Of a stretch of DNA of 9,387 nt, positions 1 through 6,462 are shown in pieces. The notes beneath the pieces were generated by a model. It saw nothing but the letters and a program-made list of their open reading frames with translations, was not told the origin of the DNA and searched no databases. Position numbers and translations under genes: made by a program. The stretch is from Clostridiales bacterium (GTDB lineage Bacteria; Bacillota; Clostridia; Oscillospirales; Oscillospiraceae): assembly GCA_019422005.1 (NCBI GenBank), contig JAHZEF010000089.1, positions 1-9,387 on the forward strand, given 5' to 3'. Within the stretch, counting starts at the first letter, position 1, and each line of letters starts with the position of its first letter.

Positions 1-1
1 C

Positions 2-667
2 GTGGCGAGCCTTTCCATGGACGACCGCTTTACCATTGCCAATATGGCCATTGAAGCCGGTGCGAAAAACGGTATTTTCCCCGTGGATGACCGGACCCGC
101 GCGTACCTGGAAGGACGGGTGGAGCGGCCGTATGAGATTTATGAGGCGGACGCCGACGCGGAATATGTGCGTACGGTTGTGATTGACCTGGATCGGCTGG
201 AGCCTACGGTTTCCCTGCCTCACCTGCCGTCCAATACACGGCGTATCGGGGAAGCGGCCGGCCTGCCGGTTCAGCAGGTGGTAATCGGCTCATGCACCAA
301 CGGGCGGATTTCGGATCTGCGCGCCGCGGCGGAATTGCTGAGAGGGCGCAAGGTGGCCGACGGCGTCCGCTGTATTGTCATCCCCGCCACCCAGGCGGTT
401 TACCTGCAGGCGATCCATGAAGGGCTGGTGGACTGCTTTATTGAGGCGGGTGCGGCGGTTTCCACGCCGACCTGCGGTCCCTGCCTGGGCGGACATATGG
501 GCGTGATGTGTGAGGGCGAGCGGGCGGTTTCCACCACCAATCGGAACTTTGTCGGACGCATGGGACATGTAAGGAGCGAAGTTGTGCTGGCCAGCCCTGC
601 CGTGGCCGCCGCTTCCGCGGTTGCCGGATGCCTGGCGGATCCGAGAAGTATGCAGAAGGGAGCGTAA
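2..667 (+). CDS. leuC: 3-isopropylmalate dehydratase large subunit, C-terminal part (5' end outside window)
   Basis: This is the C-terminal 221 residues of the large subunit of isopropylmalate isomerase, which with LeuD interconverts 2- and 3-isopropylmalate in leucine synthesis using a [4Fe-4S] cluster. The three cluster cysteines are visible in the fragment: one in GSCTNGR (residue 98) and two in TPTCGPCLGG (158 and 161). The family stretch MAIEAGAKNGIFPVD lies at 15-29 and STTNRNFVGRMGH at 177-189. Full-length family members are about 420 residues, so about half the protein lies upstream; the GTG at base 2 is an internal valine codon, not the start. The stop is 2 bases before leuD. The ending (AVAG near residue 207) and the short LeuD partner fit the homoaconitase-like LeuC/LeuD subtype. 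A homoaconitase cannot be strictly excluded by motif, but leuB next door makes leucine synthesis the likely role. Confidence 0.96.
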   Translation: MASLSMDDRFTIANMAIEAGAKNGIFPVDDRTRAYLEGRVERPYEIYEADADAEYVRTVVIDLDRLEPTVSLPHLPSNTRRIGEAAGLPVQQVVIGSCTNGRISDLRAAAELLRGRKVADGVRCIVIPATQAVYLQAIHEGLVDCFIEAGAAVSTPTCGPCLGGHMGVMCEGERAVSTTNRNFVGRMGHVRSEVVLASPAVAAASAVAGCLADPRSMQKGA

Positions 668-669
668 AC

Positions 670-1161
670 ATGGCAAGAGGTACAGTGTTTCAATATGGCG
701 ACAACGTGGATACGGATGTGATTATTCCGGCGCGCTACCTGAATGCGCCGTCTCCTGCAGAGCTGGCAAAGCACTGCATGGAGGACATTGACCCGGACTA
801 TGCGGCGGCAGTCCGTCCGGGAGACATTATGGTTGGCGGCTGGAATTTCGGCTGCGGCTCCTCCCGGGAACATGCGCCCATGGCGATCCAGGCCAGCGGG
901 GCGGCCTGCGTGATTGCGGCCAGCTTTGCCCGGATTTTCTATCGGAATGCCATCAACATCGGATTTCCGATTCTGGAGTGCCCGGAAGCGGCGGCGGCGA
1001 TCCGCAGCGGAGACGTGGTGTCGGTGGATTTTACTGCCGGCCTCATTACGGATGAGACGACGGGGCAGTCCTTCCGGGCCAACGGGTTTCCGCCGTTTAT
1101 CGAACAAATCATTCAAAGCGGCGGCCTTCTGCCGTATCTGAAGGCACGCGGGAAGGACTGA
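670..1161 (+). CDS. leuD: 3-isopropylmalate dehydratase small subunit
   Basis: This 163-residue protein is the small (swivel-domain) subunit of isopropylmalate isomerase and forms the active enzyme with LeuC. Family motifs are clear: GDNVDTDVIIPARYLN at 10-25, GGWNFGCGSSREHAP at 56-70 (the substrate-binding loop) and SFARIFYRNAINIGFP at 85-100. The length is that of the short LeuD type, not the roughly 200-residue enterobacterial form. The ATG at 670 is chosen because homologues begin just before the GDNVDTD motif and because AGAAGGGAG (654-662) sits at a good distance upstream, inside the end of leuC. An in-frame ATG at 628 would add 14 residues lying within leuC and is unlikely. The gap to leuC is 2 bases and to leuB 11 bases, so the three are co-transcribed and probably translationally coupled. 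Confidence 0.96.
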   Translation: MARGTVFQYGDNVDTDVIIPARYLNAPSPAELAKHCMEDIDPDYAAAVRPGDIMVGGWNFGCGSSREHAPMAIQASGAACVIAASFARIFYRNAINIGFPILECPEAAAAIRSGDVVSVDFTAGLITDETTGQSFRANGFPPFIEQIIQSGGLLPYLKARGKD

Positions 1162-1172
1162 GGAGGTGCGGT

Positions 1173-2243
1173 ATGGAATTTGAAATTGCCCTGATCCGGG
1201 GCGATGGGATCGGTCCGGAGATTGTGGACAACGCCGTCCGTGTCCTGGAGCAAATTGGAAAGCGGTTTGGGCACACGTTCCGCTGCACGCCGTATCTGGC
1301 CGGCGGCTGCGCCATTGCCCAGTGCGGCGAGCCGCTGCCGGCGGAGACTGTGGAGGGATGCAAGTCCGCCGACAGCGTCCTGCTGGGGGCGGTCGGCGGG
1401 CCGAAGTGGGATCGGAACCCGGCCGGACTGCGGCCGGAAAAAGCGCTGCTGGGCCTGCGTGCGGCGATGGGGCTGTATACCAACCTGCGGCCGGCGCGGC
1501 TCTATCCGGCGCTGGCCGGCGAATGCCCGCTGCGGCCGGATCTGGTCAAGGACGGATTTGATATGGTCATCGTCCGCGAGCTGACCGGAGGCATCTATTT
1601 TGGAGAACGCGGCCGCCGAGACGGGCGCCGGGGCCCGGAGGCCTATGATACGGAGACCTACAGCGTCATGGAGGTGGAGCGGATTGCGCATGCCGCCTTC
1701 CGAACCGCCAGAAAGCGCCGAAAGCGCGTGGTCAGCGTGGACAAGGCCAACGTGCTGGAGACGTCGCGCCTCTGGCGTGAGACGGTACACCGCGTGGCGG
1801 AAGCGTATCCTGATGTGACCTGCACGGATATGCTGGTGGACAATGCGGCGATGCAGCTGGTGCGCAATCCGGCGCAGTTCGACGTGATGGTGACGTCCAA
1901 CATGTTCGGCGACATCCTTTCCGACGAAGCGTCGCAGATAACGGGTTCCATCGGGATGCTGCCGTCCGCGTCCCTGGGGGACGGGACGTGCGGGCTTTAT
2001 GAGCCGATCCACGGCTCAGCGCCGGATCTTGCCGGGCAGGATCGCGCCAATCCGATTGCGACGATTTTGTCGGCGGCGATGATGCTGCGTTATTCCCTGG
2101 GATTGCCCCGGGAGGCGGAGGCCATGGAGGCTGCAGTGGACCGCGTCCTGAACGCCGGCTGGAGAACGGCTGACCTGGCGGGAGGAAACGGGGAAATTCT
2201 GGGCTGTACGGCCATGACGGATCAGATCCTGAAGGCGCTGTGA
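1173..2243 (+). CDS. leuB: 3-isopropylmalate dehydrogenase
   Basis: This 356-residue cytoplasmic enzyme oxidises and decarboxylates 3-isopropylmalate with NAD+ to 2-ketoisocaproate, the step before transamination to leucine. Motifs seen: GDGIGPE at 10-16; the arginines that bind substrate, near R96, R106 and R135; Y142 in the GGIYFGERG loop; K191; and the metal-binding aspartates D223, D247 and D251. The family signature runs from N243 to M262 (NMFGDILSDEASQITGSIGM), and the NAD-binding loop GSAPDLAG is at 281-288. The length is normal for the family. The start has an AGGAGGT Shine-Dalgarno site (1161-1167) that overlaps the leuD stop codon. It is the last gene of the leu cluster here and is followed by a strong hairpin. 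Isocitrate or tartrate dehydrogenase are paralogues, but the leuCD context settles the call. Confidence 0.97.
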   Translation: MEFEIALIRGDGIGPEIVDNAVRVLEQIGKRFGHTFRCTPYLAGGCAIAQCGEPLPAETVEGCKSADSVLLGAVGGPKWDRNPAGLRPEKALLGLRAAMGLYTNLRPARLYPALAGECPLRPDLVKDGFDMVIVRELTGGIYFGERGRRDGRRGPEAYDTETYSVMEVERIAHAAFRTARKRRKRVVSVDKANVLETSRLWRETVHRVAEAYPDVTCTDMLVDNAAMQLVRNPAQFDVMVTSNMFGDILSDEASQITGSIGMLPSASLGDGTCGLYEPIHGSAPDLAGQDRANPIATILSAAMMLRYSLGLPREAEAMEAAVDRVLNAGWRTADLAGGNGEILGCTAMTDQILKAL

Positions 2244-2247
2244 CGGC

Positions 2248-2295
2248 GCCGGCTGGAAGCTGCGGATGGCGGCGGCGTTCCCGCCGGCAGCCGGC
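2248..2295. repeat. GC-rich nested inverted repeat after leuB
   Basis: Outer arms GCCGGCTG (2248-2255) and CAGCCGGC (2288-2295) are exact 8-base reverse complements. Inside them, CGGCGG (2270-2275) and CCGCCG (2281-2286) form a second 6-bp stem. The structure could fold in the leuB mRNA tail just ahead of the stronger hairpin at 2311-2344. There is no T tract after it, and in GC-rich DNA such a pairing may be chance. Confidence 0.3.
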
Positions 2296-2310
2296 AATCG
2301 GTATGCAGTA

Positions 2311-2351
2311 TCAGCGCCGCAGGGCATCTGCCCTGCGGCGCTGAAGGTTTT
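2311..2351 (+). terminator. Strong intrinsic-type hairpin between convergent leuB and the M56 gene
   Basis: The arms 2311-2325 and 2330-2344 pair perfectly over 15 bp around a 4-base ATCT loop. A short T run (TTTT, 2348-2351) follows on the + strand, so it most likely ends the leu transcript 68 bases after the leuB stop. The M56 gene on the - strand ends at 2361, so the same stem also lies 17 bases past its stop. No T tract follows in that direction, so termination there would depend on the stem alone. Confidence 0.7.
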
Positions 2352-2360
2352 GCAGCCTGT

Positions 2361-5093
2361 TCAAGGCGCCTGGAAAATGCCGTCGGCGGACTCCTGCGGC
2401 GCTGCAGCGTCTGCAGTCCCCTCGGCGCCGGTCAGCCCCAGAACCTGCAGCAGCAGGTAGGACTTCGGCGCATATTCTGCAAAGTAGGAGAGGGGATTCC
2501 GGTCATACAGCTGCAGGACGTGCGCCTTCCATTGATCGAAATACTCCTGGCCTGTGCTGTAGATGGTGCCGATATTTTCACCGCCCAGCAGATCCTCCAT
2601 CAGCAGGTTCATCACGGCGCCCCGCAGGCCCGTCTGGCCGCCTGCCAAAAACTGCCGGAAGACGTATTCCAGCGTATTGTCGCCATAGCAGAGCAGCTCG
2701 CGGTACTCCGCGGCATGGGCGGCGACGTACGCGCCGGGGTTGGAGGCTTCCGCCGGAGAGGAGCAGATCAGATCCAGCCGGGTTTCGATGGCACGGGTCA
2801 GATCGGGCGCAAAGTGGGCGATGGCCTGGGCGTAGCAGCTTTGCATCTGGGAGAGGGCGTATTTCTGCGTGTCCATGGCGGCCTCGCTCAGATCCGCCGG
2901 GAAGGCCTGCCGGATGGAGGAGGCGTAGTCCGAACCGTCGCCGGGCGTCCAGTATTCGGATAGCACATAAGCGCCGGTTCCGTCCTTGTCAAAGGTAATG
3001 GCCGCAGGGAAATGCCCGCCGGCGCCGCTTTGTTCCATGGAGGTTTCATCGCCGGTGAAGGACAGAAACATGACCATGCAGTAAGCGGTAACGGAGCCGG
3101 CGTTTTCGGTAACTCCCAGGGTGATGTGGGATTCGGCCAGATATTCGCCGTCCCGGACGCCGCTGCGGTTCTCCTGCAGAATTGCCTGGGACAGGGCTGC
3201 ATCCAGATCATAGATACCGAGACGGACGCCCGCGGCTTCTTCCAGGGCCTGCAGGAGTTCGTCGGACACAACGCTGTAAAAGCCGCCGCTCTGCAGGACC
3301 GCCGTGCCGGCAGCCAGCCGGTAGACGTAATGGTCGGAGGCTTCGCCGTCGGGGGCGGGATACTGGCGGATGCGGAAATAGACGGCCGGAAGCGGCTCGG
3401 CGGGCCAGGCTGCGGATTTGGCCATCGCATCCATCAGCAGCTCCTCCGGCAAAGCGCCGGGATAGCCGGCGACGGGGATTTCGGCGCCGTTCTGCACGAG
3501 ATGGACTTCATAGCTGGACGGAAGGGACTGCTCCGGCTGATAGGAGAAGGGATCGCCGCTGGTGAACACGGCGCGGACCACCAGTGCGTAAGCATACTCG
3601 GCCAGCCTGTCGGGCTGCTCCATCAGGAAGGTGCAGTCGTAGACGCTGAGACCGCTCTGCTCCCCGGCCTGGAACGGGCTGCAGAGCAGGATGATGGGCT
3701 GGTCCGGCGTGATGGCGAATTCGTTTTCCGTACTGGAACCTCCCAGCCAGGACGTGCCCATGGCGCTGAGATTCAGATCCTGGGGAAGCGCGACGGAGCA
3801 GGCGGATACGCTGCCGTCGCCCGGAGCCAGCTGGAACTCGGCGGACGTCCACCCGCTGCTGCCGGTTACGCTGCGCCAGATCTCCAGCGTCCCTTCCCCA
3901 GACTCCAGACTGGCCGCCGCAGCGCCGCATATGCCGGCGGGTTCGCCGTTTTTCCAGGCTTCCACATAGACCACGACGCCCTGGATGGAGCCGTCAGTAC
4001 AAAAGTGCTGACGGTAGACGTCGCCGTCGCCGGAAAAGCCGGTTTCAGAAGCCGGATCCCCGGGCTCCGCCGGCGTCAGAAGGTTTGCCGCGCCTGTGCT
4101 GCCGCTGCCGGCATGGCTTTTGGCGTCGGTGAAGGTGCAACCCACGCAGACTGCCGTAATCAGCACAACGGCCACCGCCGCAGACCAGGCGGTTCCGGGG
4201 TTTTTGACAATCCTGTTGAGCCGCTCCCTGATGCTGCGCTTTCCGGAGGTCATGGTGGTGGCTGCGCACAGGACGCCGGAGGGGGAACGGCGGACGGCGA
4301 TCATGTCCACCAGCGTTTTGCCGTATCCCAGGCGATGTTCCGCACCCAGCGCGCGGATGGCTGCTTCATCGCAGGCCAGCTCGCTGTCGGCACGGGATAA
4401 AACGGCCGCCGCCCAGACCAGAGGGTCGAACCAGTAGAGCGACAGGCACAGCCCGCGCAGGAGCGACCAGATGTGGTCGCCGTGGCGGAAGTGACAGAGT
4501 TCATGGGTCAGGACGTGGCGCAGGCTGTCGGGCGACGCCGCTGCTTTGGGCGTCAGATAGACGGCTGGGCGGAACAGGCCGAACAGGCAGGGCGACATGA
4601 TGGCGCCGGTCACATAGACCGGCAGGCGGAAGCCGGGCTGCGGGCAGGGGACACGGGTGCGTTTCAGGCGGCGGGAGAGGGAAAGGTTGGCGCCCAGAAA
4701 CCACAGCAGCACCAGGCCCGCGCCCGTAAGCCAGATCACGGTGAGGGCGTCCGGAGACGCGCTGTCTGGCGCGGCCGGCGCAGGCTCGGCTGACGGCAGG
4801 GCCGGCGCGGCAGCAGACGGCTGAACGGAACCGGCGGCTGCAGAGCCGCTTTCCGGAGCCGCCGGCGTATCAGCCTCCCGGGAAACGGGCGGCTCCCACT
4901 GAGCCGAAAGCATCCGGGCGCCGCTGAGTACGCTGAAGGACGCCTGAGGCAGCGGAACCGGCAGCAGCAGCCGCAGCAGGACCAGCCCCCAGAGGGCGTA
5001 CTGCAGCCGGCGGCTGATCTTGTTGCGGAAGGCGAATCGCACCGCGGCAACTGCGGCGATGAGCACGGAGGAGGTGATCAGGATGTCTTTCAT
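2361..5093 (-). CDS. BlaR1-type M56 membrane metalloprotease / signal transducer with an unassigned outer domain
   Basis: This 910-residue protein resembles BlaR1/MecR1 sensor proteases, in which an outer domain senses a signal and a cytoplasmic zinc protease domain triggers loss of the BlaI repressor. Predicted segments are at about 4-21, 32-46, 116-136 and 303-319. The cytoplasmic peptidase lies between the last two, with HELCH at 197-201 (zinc ligands H197, H201; catalytic E198) and a distal E238 in ELACDEAA. The outer loop 47-115 is rich in Ala and Pro. Residues 320-910 are outside. I see no SxxK there, so this is not the penicillin-binding domain of classical BlaR1. A region near 665-735 (AITFDKDGTGAYVLSEYW, then a GDGSDY segment) recalls the tails of other Clostridia M56 proteins of unknown ligand. 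The Shine-Dalgarno site is AGGAGG (5101-5106). The start overlaps the repressor stop by ATGA, so the two are coupled. Family assignment is firm; the signal is unknown. Confidence 0.88.
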   Translation of the reverse strand: MKDILITSSVLIAAVAAVRFAFRNKISRRLQYALWGLVLLRLLLPVPLPQASFSVLSGARMLSAQWEPPVSREADTPAAPESGSAAAGSVQPSAAAPALPSAEPAPAAPDSASPDALTVIWLTGAGLVLLWFLGANLSLSRRLKRTRVPCPQPGFRLPVYVTGAIMSPCLFGLFRPAVYLTPKAAASPDSLRHVLTHELCHFRHGDHIWSLLRGLCLSLYWFDPLVWAAAVLSRADSELACDEAAIRALGAEHRLGYGKTLVDMIAVRRSPSGVLCAATTMTSGKRSIRERLNRIVKNPGTAWSAAVAVVLITAVCVGCTFTDAKSHAGSGSTGAANLLTPAEPGDPASETGFSGDGDVYRQHFCTDGSIQGVVVYVEAWKNGEPAGICGAAAASLESGEGTLEIWRSVTGSSGWTSAEFQLAPGDGSVSACSVALPQDLNLSAMGTSWLGGSSTENEFAITPDQPIILLCSPFQAGEQSGLSVYDCTFLMEQPDRLAEYAYALVVRAVFTSGDPFSYQPEQSLPSSYEVHLVQNGAEIPVAGYPGALPEELLMDAMAKSAAWPAEPLPAVYFRIRQYPAPDGEASDHYVYRLAAGTAVLQSGGFYSVVSDELLQALEEAAGVRLGIYDLDAALSQAILQENRSGVRDGEYLAESHITLGVTENAGSVTAYCMVMFLSFTGDETSMEQSGAGGHFPAAITFDKDGTGAYVLSEYWTPGDGSDYASSIRQAFPADLSEAAMDTQKYALSQMQSCYAQAIAHFAPDLTRAIETRLDLICSSPAEASNPGAYVAAHAAEYRELLCYGDNTLEYVFRQFLAGGQTGLRGAVMNLLMEDLLGGENIGTIYSTGQEYFDQWKAHVLQLYDRNPLSYFAEYAPKSYLLLQVLGLTGAEGTADAAAPQESADGIFQAP

Positions 5094-5476
5094 GGCTTGG
5101 CCTCCTGCTCTGCCCGGCGGAGGATTTCGTACAGCTCCTCGATGTCCGACCGGCTCAGCACCTTTTGCCCCGCCATGGAGGAAAGCATCAGCTGCAGGCT
5201 TCCCCGGTAGACCTTCTGGAGAAAATGCTCCGTTTCTCCGGCGGCGATTTCATCCCGGGGGACGGCGGCATAATACTGCTTGGCGCGGGCGCCCTCCCGG
5301 ACGATGACGGCGCCCTTCTCCGCCATGCGGCCCAGCATGATGAAAATGGTGGCCTTGGTCCAGCCGGTATCGTGGGCCATGGCCCTGACCAGCTGGGCGA
5401 CCGTGCGGGGGGAATCCTCCCACAGCAGATTCATCAGCTTCCATTCCCCGTCGGATAAGGAGATCGTTTCTTTCAT
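5090..5476 (-). CDS. BlaI/MecI-family transcriptional repressor
   Basis: This 128-residue winged-helix DNA-binding protein belongs to the BlaI/MecI/CopY family, which repress genes as dimers and are removed by proteolysis once a partner M56 sensor is activated. The N-terminal SLSDGEWKLMNLLWE (6-20) and the stretch GWTKATIFIMLGRMAEKGAV (38-57), holding the recognition helix, are typical; the wing follows to YYAAV near 68-72. Residues 75-128 are helical and would be the dimerisation region. There is no CxC copper motif at the C terminus, so it is not CopY. The Shine-Dalgarno site GAGGTGAT (5482-5489) supports the ATG at 5476. It is the first gene of a two-gene - strand operon with the M56 protease and lies directly behind an 18-bp inverted repeat that brackets its promoter, so autorepression is the likely regulation. 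Confidence 0.92.
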   Translation of the reverse strand: MKETISLSDGEWKLMNLLWEDSPRTVAQLVRAMAHDTGWTKATIFIMLGRMAEKGAVIVREGARAKQYYAAVPRDEIAAGETEHFLQKVYRGSLQLMLSSMAGQKVLSRSDIEELYEILRRAEQEAKP

Positions 5477-5491
5477 GCTGCATCACCTCAC

Positions 5492-5509
5492 AATGGTTGA
5501 CATTTGTTA
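5492..5509. promoter_or_regulatory. Proximal operator arm of the BlaI-type repressor
   Basis: AATGGTTGACATTTGTTA is the exact reverse complement of 5535-5552. Its core ACATTTGT fits ACA-N2-TGT, the heart of the TACA-N2-TGTA sites known for BlaI/CopY repressors. It lies just downstream of the expected transcription start (about 5512), where a bound dimer would block elongation or promoter clearance. It ends 15 bases ahead of the repressor start codon. Confidence 0.75.
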
Positions 5510-5518
5510 TCTATTCAA

Positions 5519-5547
5519 ACCATAGCACGGTGGTTAACAAATGTCAA
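5519..5547 (-). promoter_or_regulatory. Sigma-A-type promoter of the repressor/M56 operon
   Basis: Reading the - strand, TTGACA (5547-5542) is a perfect -35 box, followed by a 17-base spacer and TATGGT (5524-5519) as the -10 box. A TG at 5527-5526 gives an extended -10 (TGcTATGGT). Start of transcription is expected near 5512, giving a leader of about 36 bases. The -35 box lies inside the distal operator arm, so repressor and polymerase should compete. Confidence 0.8.
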
Positions 5548-5552
5548 CCATT
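5535..5552. promoter_or_regulatory. Distal operator arm of the BlaI-type repressor, overlapping the -35 box
   Basis: TAACAAATGTCAACCATT is the exact reverse complement of 5492-5509. The core ACAAATGT matches ACA-N2-TGT. The two arm centres are 43 bases apart, close to four helical turns, so two dimers would sit on the same face of the DNA on either side of the promoter. The arm also contains the -35 box of the - strand promoter. Confidence 0.75.
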
Positions 5553-5595
5553 TTCCGTTGATTCTGCCGAAAGTACAAAAAAACGGATTATGGCC

Positions 5596-5624
5596 TTTTT
5601 TTATTGGGCGCGGTTGTGTATAAT
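5596..5624 (+). promoter_or_regulatory. Probable promoter of the lepB operon
   Basis: TATAAT (5619-5624) is a perfect -10 box in an otherwise GC-rich region. At a 17-base spacing the -35 position is a run of T (5596-5601), a poor match to TTGACA, though the A/T-rich stretch upstream (5577-5602) could help. Transcription would begin near 5631, leaving a leader of about 127 bases before lepB. Confidence 0.5.
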
Positions 5625-5670
5625 AGTCTTACTTGCCGCGCTGCAGAAAATTGCGGGCGGGATCACGGCT

Positions 5671-5690
5671 CGCGGTGCCGGGGCGCCGCG
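5671..5690 (+). other. GC-rich hairpin in the lepB leader
   Basis: Bases 5671-5679 can pair with 5682-5690 over nine positions, one of them a G-U wobble, though the innermost pairs would have to open to form a loop. It sits in the untranslated leader of lepB, 67 bases ahead of the start codon. No T tract follows, so it is not an intrinsic terminator. It may affect mRNA stability or translation, or reflect base composition only. Confidence 0.25.
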
Positions 5691-5757
5691 CCCGGAATGA
5701 AATTCAACCGCAGGGGCCGGGCGCCTGCTGCGGATCCGGAAGAGAGGCAACCATTCC

Positions 5758-6462
5758 ATGAGGAAAGAAGAACATCTGGAGACTCAGAAGACCGGGGAAA
5801 GGCCCGCGGAAGCGCCGGATCACCGGGGGGCATCGCCTGCACAGCCCGGGGAGAAGCAGGAAAAGGAGCCGCGGAAGCCGGGCTATGAACTGTATACGCT
5901 GCTGCATGACCTGGTGTATATTCTGGCTTGCGTGACCATTGTGTTCGTCTTTGCGATCCGGCTGGTGGGGGTGGACGGCGACTCCATGTATCCGACGCTG
6001 CACCATACGGATTATCTGGGGCTTTTGAGCAACGTGCTCTACCGGGATGTGGAGCAGGGGGACATCGTGGTGATGACGGTTCCCTATTTTGAGGACGAAC
6101 CCATTGTCAAGCGCGTGATTGCGACCGAGGGGCAGACGGTGGACATCGACTTTGAGCAGGGGCTTGTGTATGTGGACGGGGAACTGCTGGATGAACCGTA
6201 TATCAACGAACCGACGTATTTGAGCTATGCAGAGTCCGGGCAGGCGCTGGAGTATCCGGCCGTGGTGCCGGAGGGATGTATTTTTGTCATGGGCGATAAC
6301 CGAAACCATTCTGCAGACAGCCGGTTTGCGCCGGTGGGCATGGTGGATCAGCGGGATGTGCTGGGGAAAGTGCTGGGCGTGATTGTGCCCGGCAAGGATG
6401 AGACCAGCCAATACCCCGACGCCCGCGAACGGGACTTCAGCCGCATCGGAGGCGTATCATGA
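5758..6462 (+). CDS. lepB: Signal peptidase I
   Basis: This 234-residue membrane-bound serine protease removes signal peptides from exported proteins after Sec or Tat transport. One membrane segment is predicted at about 50-69, with the catalytic domain outside. The catalytic serine is S76 in GDSMYPT, the general base is K118 in IVKRVIATEGQ, and box E is GDNRNHSADSR at 179-189. This is the short Gram-positive (SipS-like) form with one anchor. The N terminus carries a 45-residue, highly charged and Pro-rich cytoplasmic extension, longer than in Bacillus SipS. The start is supported by GAGAGG (5742-5747). The stop overlaps the rbgA start by ATGA. The order lepB-rbgA-rnhB-yraN is common in Firmicutes, where rplS often precedes lepB; here the sequence upstream is instead the divergent repressor module. 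Confidence 0.96.
   Translation: MRKEEHLETQKTGERPAEAPDHRGASPAQPGEKQEKEPRKPGYELYTLLHDLVYILACVTIVFVFAIRLVGVDGDSMYPTLHHTDYLGLLSNVLYRDVEQGDIVVMTVPYFEDEPIVKRVIATEGQTVDIDFEQGLVYVDGELLDEPYINEPTYLSYAESGQALEYPAVVPEGCIFVMGDNRNHSADSRFAPVGMVDQRDVLGKVLGVIVPGKDETSQYPDARERDFSRIGGVS

Noticed and set aside
628..669. An upstream start for leuD adding 14 residues
   Set aside because: It lies within leuC and lacks a good ribosome binding site, while the ATG at 670 matches the family N terminus and has AGAAGGGAG in front.
1113..2012. A 299-codon open frame on the - strand opposite leuB
   Set aside because: Arg/His/Pro-rich product with no family features, and leuB on the other strand is unambiguous.
3012..4400. 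A 462-codon open frame on the + strand inside the M56 gene
   Set aside because: It is fully antisense to a well-supported protein. Its translation is Gly/Ala/Asp-rich with no motif, as expected from the opposite strand of a GC-rich gene.
5090..5476. Assignment of the repressor as CopY (copper-responsive)
   Set aside because: No cysteine pairs at the C terminus, and the partner gene is an M56 protease rather than a copper ATPase.
5577..5602. A7 and T7 tracts around a short GC core as a possible intrinsic terminator
   Set aside because: The GC part of the stem is only about two pairs with a mismatch, and no + strand gene ends just upstream. It fits better as A/T-rich sequence upstream of the lepB promoter.
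5497..5700. A 67-codon + strand frame across the operator and lepB promoter
   Set aside because: It runs through the inverted repeat and the TATAAT box, has no ribosome binding site, and the product has no recognisable features.
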